Below are positions 61,992 through 62,191 of a DNA stretch of 62,191 nucleotides, in pieces. The first letter of the stretch is position 1, and each line of letters begins with the position of its first letter. The stretch is from the NCBI GenBank assembly GCA_031257875.1, contig JAIRNV010000137.1, positions 1-62,191 of the forward strand, in the 5' to 3' direction. Under the pieces are notes generated by a model. The model did not search any database, was not told the origin of the DNA, and worked only from the letters and a program-made list of their open reading frames with translations. The position numbers and the translations under genes are program-made. This DNA comes from Dysgonamonadaceae bacterium (GTDB lineage: Bacteria; Bacteroidota; Bacteroidia; Bacteroidales; Azobacteroidaceae).

Positions 61992-62191
61992 TTAATGGTT
62001 AATTATTTTGTATTCTGTAATCTGTTTTGTGCTATCGTCAATGGCCAGGACGACACATATTGCACCGGGATACGGTTTGTTGTAGTTTTTTTCAAAAATT
62101 TGCCGGCAGGCTTCTTCGGCTTTGGCGACCGGGCTTTCGCCTTCGCAGGCAACTTTGATTTCTATAATCCATATTTGACCTTTGTAGTTTA
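61992..62191 (-). CDS. PD-(D/E)XK nuclease-fold protein, C-terminal end (partial)
   Basis: The minus strand is open from the window edge to a TAA at 61992. It reads YKGQIWIIEIKVACEGESPV, then AKAEEACRQIFEKNYNKPYP and GAICVVLAIDDSTKQITEYKII. The IEIK motif followed by A.EEA.RQI..KNY is the end of the PD-(D/E)XK domain joined to an AAA-ATPase-like region in many Bacteroidota proteins. The N-terminal part lies outside the window. The role of this family is unclear; many copies per genome are usual. Confidence 0.75.
   Translation of the reverse strand, partial: NYKGQIWIIEIKVACEGESPVAKAEEACRQIFEKNYNKPYPGAICVVLAIDDSTKQITEYKIINH

Overview
The window reads as a chromosomal segment of a Bacteroidota bacterium, most likely order Bacteroidales. 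The evidence is the gene content (an N-succinylornithine-type carbamoyltransferase, a complete MoxR-BatABCDE operon, HU-CCDC81/SPOR and HU/LysM membrane proteins, DUF4469 and DUF5618 proteins, a TonB-dependent receptor fragment) and repeated promoters of the Bacteroidota form TAnnTTTG. Small dispersed palindromic repeats are frequent. No rRNA, tRNA or CRISPR array was found.

Layout. 1-580: end of an arginine-pathway carbamoyltransferase. 622-13970 (minus): a Wzx/Wzy-type polysaccharide operon (export lipoprotein, chain-length protein, flippase, polymerase, five glycosyltransferases, a methyltransferase, two stand-alone nucleotidyltransferases and a DUF4469 protein). Several of its gene junctions carry short remnants of lost glycosyltransferase genes. 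14076-19711: HU-SPOR protein, a 21-bp minisatellite, winged helix, TPR protein and gyrA. 19979-20789: a nested-palindrome MITE-like element and a receptor fragment. 21167-24645: amino acid permease and asnB. 25188-29844: a compact three-gene island (DNA methyltransferase, protein with two GHKL ATPase modules, receiver-like protein), followed at once by a decayed ISAs1-type insertion sequence. 31143-35789: ftsY, a broken methyltransferase, rimO and two HU-fold proteins. 35994-50334: moxR-bat operon, interrupted between batA and batB by about 4.7 kb. 50379-53201: uvrA. 53173-60088 (minus): a second glycosyltransferase cluster plus a HigBA-type toxin-antitoxin pair. 60278-62191: two unrecognised proteins and the end of a PD-(D/E)XK protein.

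Two regions are the best candidates for undescribed biology. The first is 25188-29844, where a methyltransferase is coupled to a MORC/Hsp90-like ATPase fused to a histidine-kinase-like core and to a divergent receiver protein; this looks like a phosphorelay-controlled DNA modification or defence island. The second is the bat insertion: a lipoprotein zinc metallopeptidase overlaps a small partner lipoprotein, next to orphan peptidase C-termini that each overlap a different, highly diverged lipoprotein. Near-identical duplicated flanks with divergent contents suggest cassette replacement as in effector/immunity loci.

Two genes in surface-polysaccharide or methyltransferase contexts each carry a nine-G tract and each would be restored across that tract by one extra G. 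This is either phase variation or a consistent homopolymer error. All calls come from reading the sequence; no database search was run.
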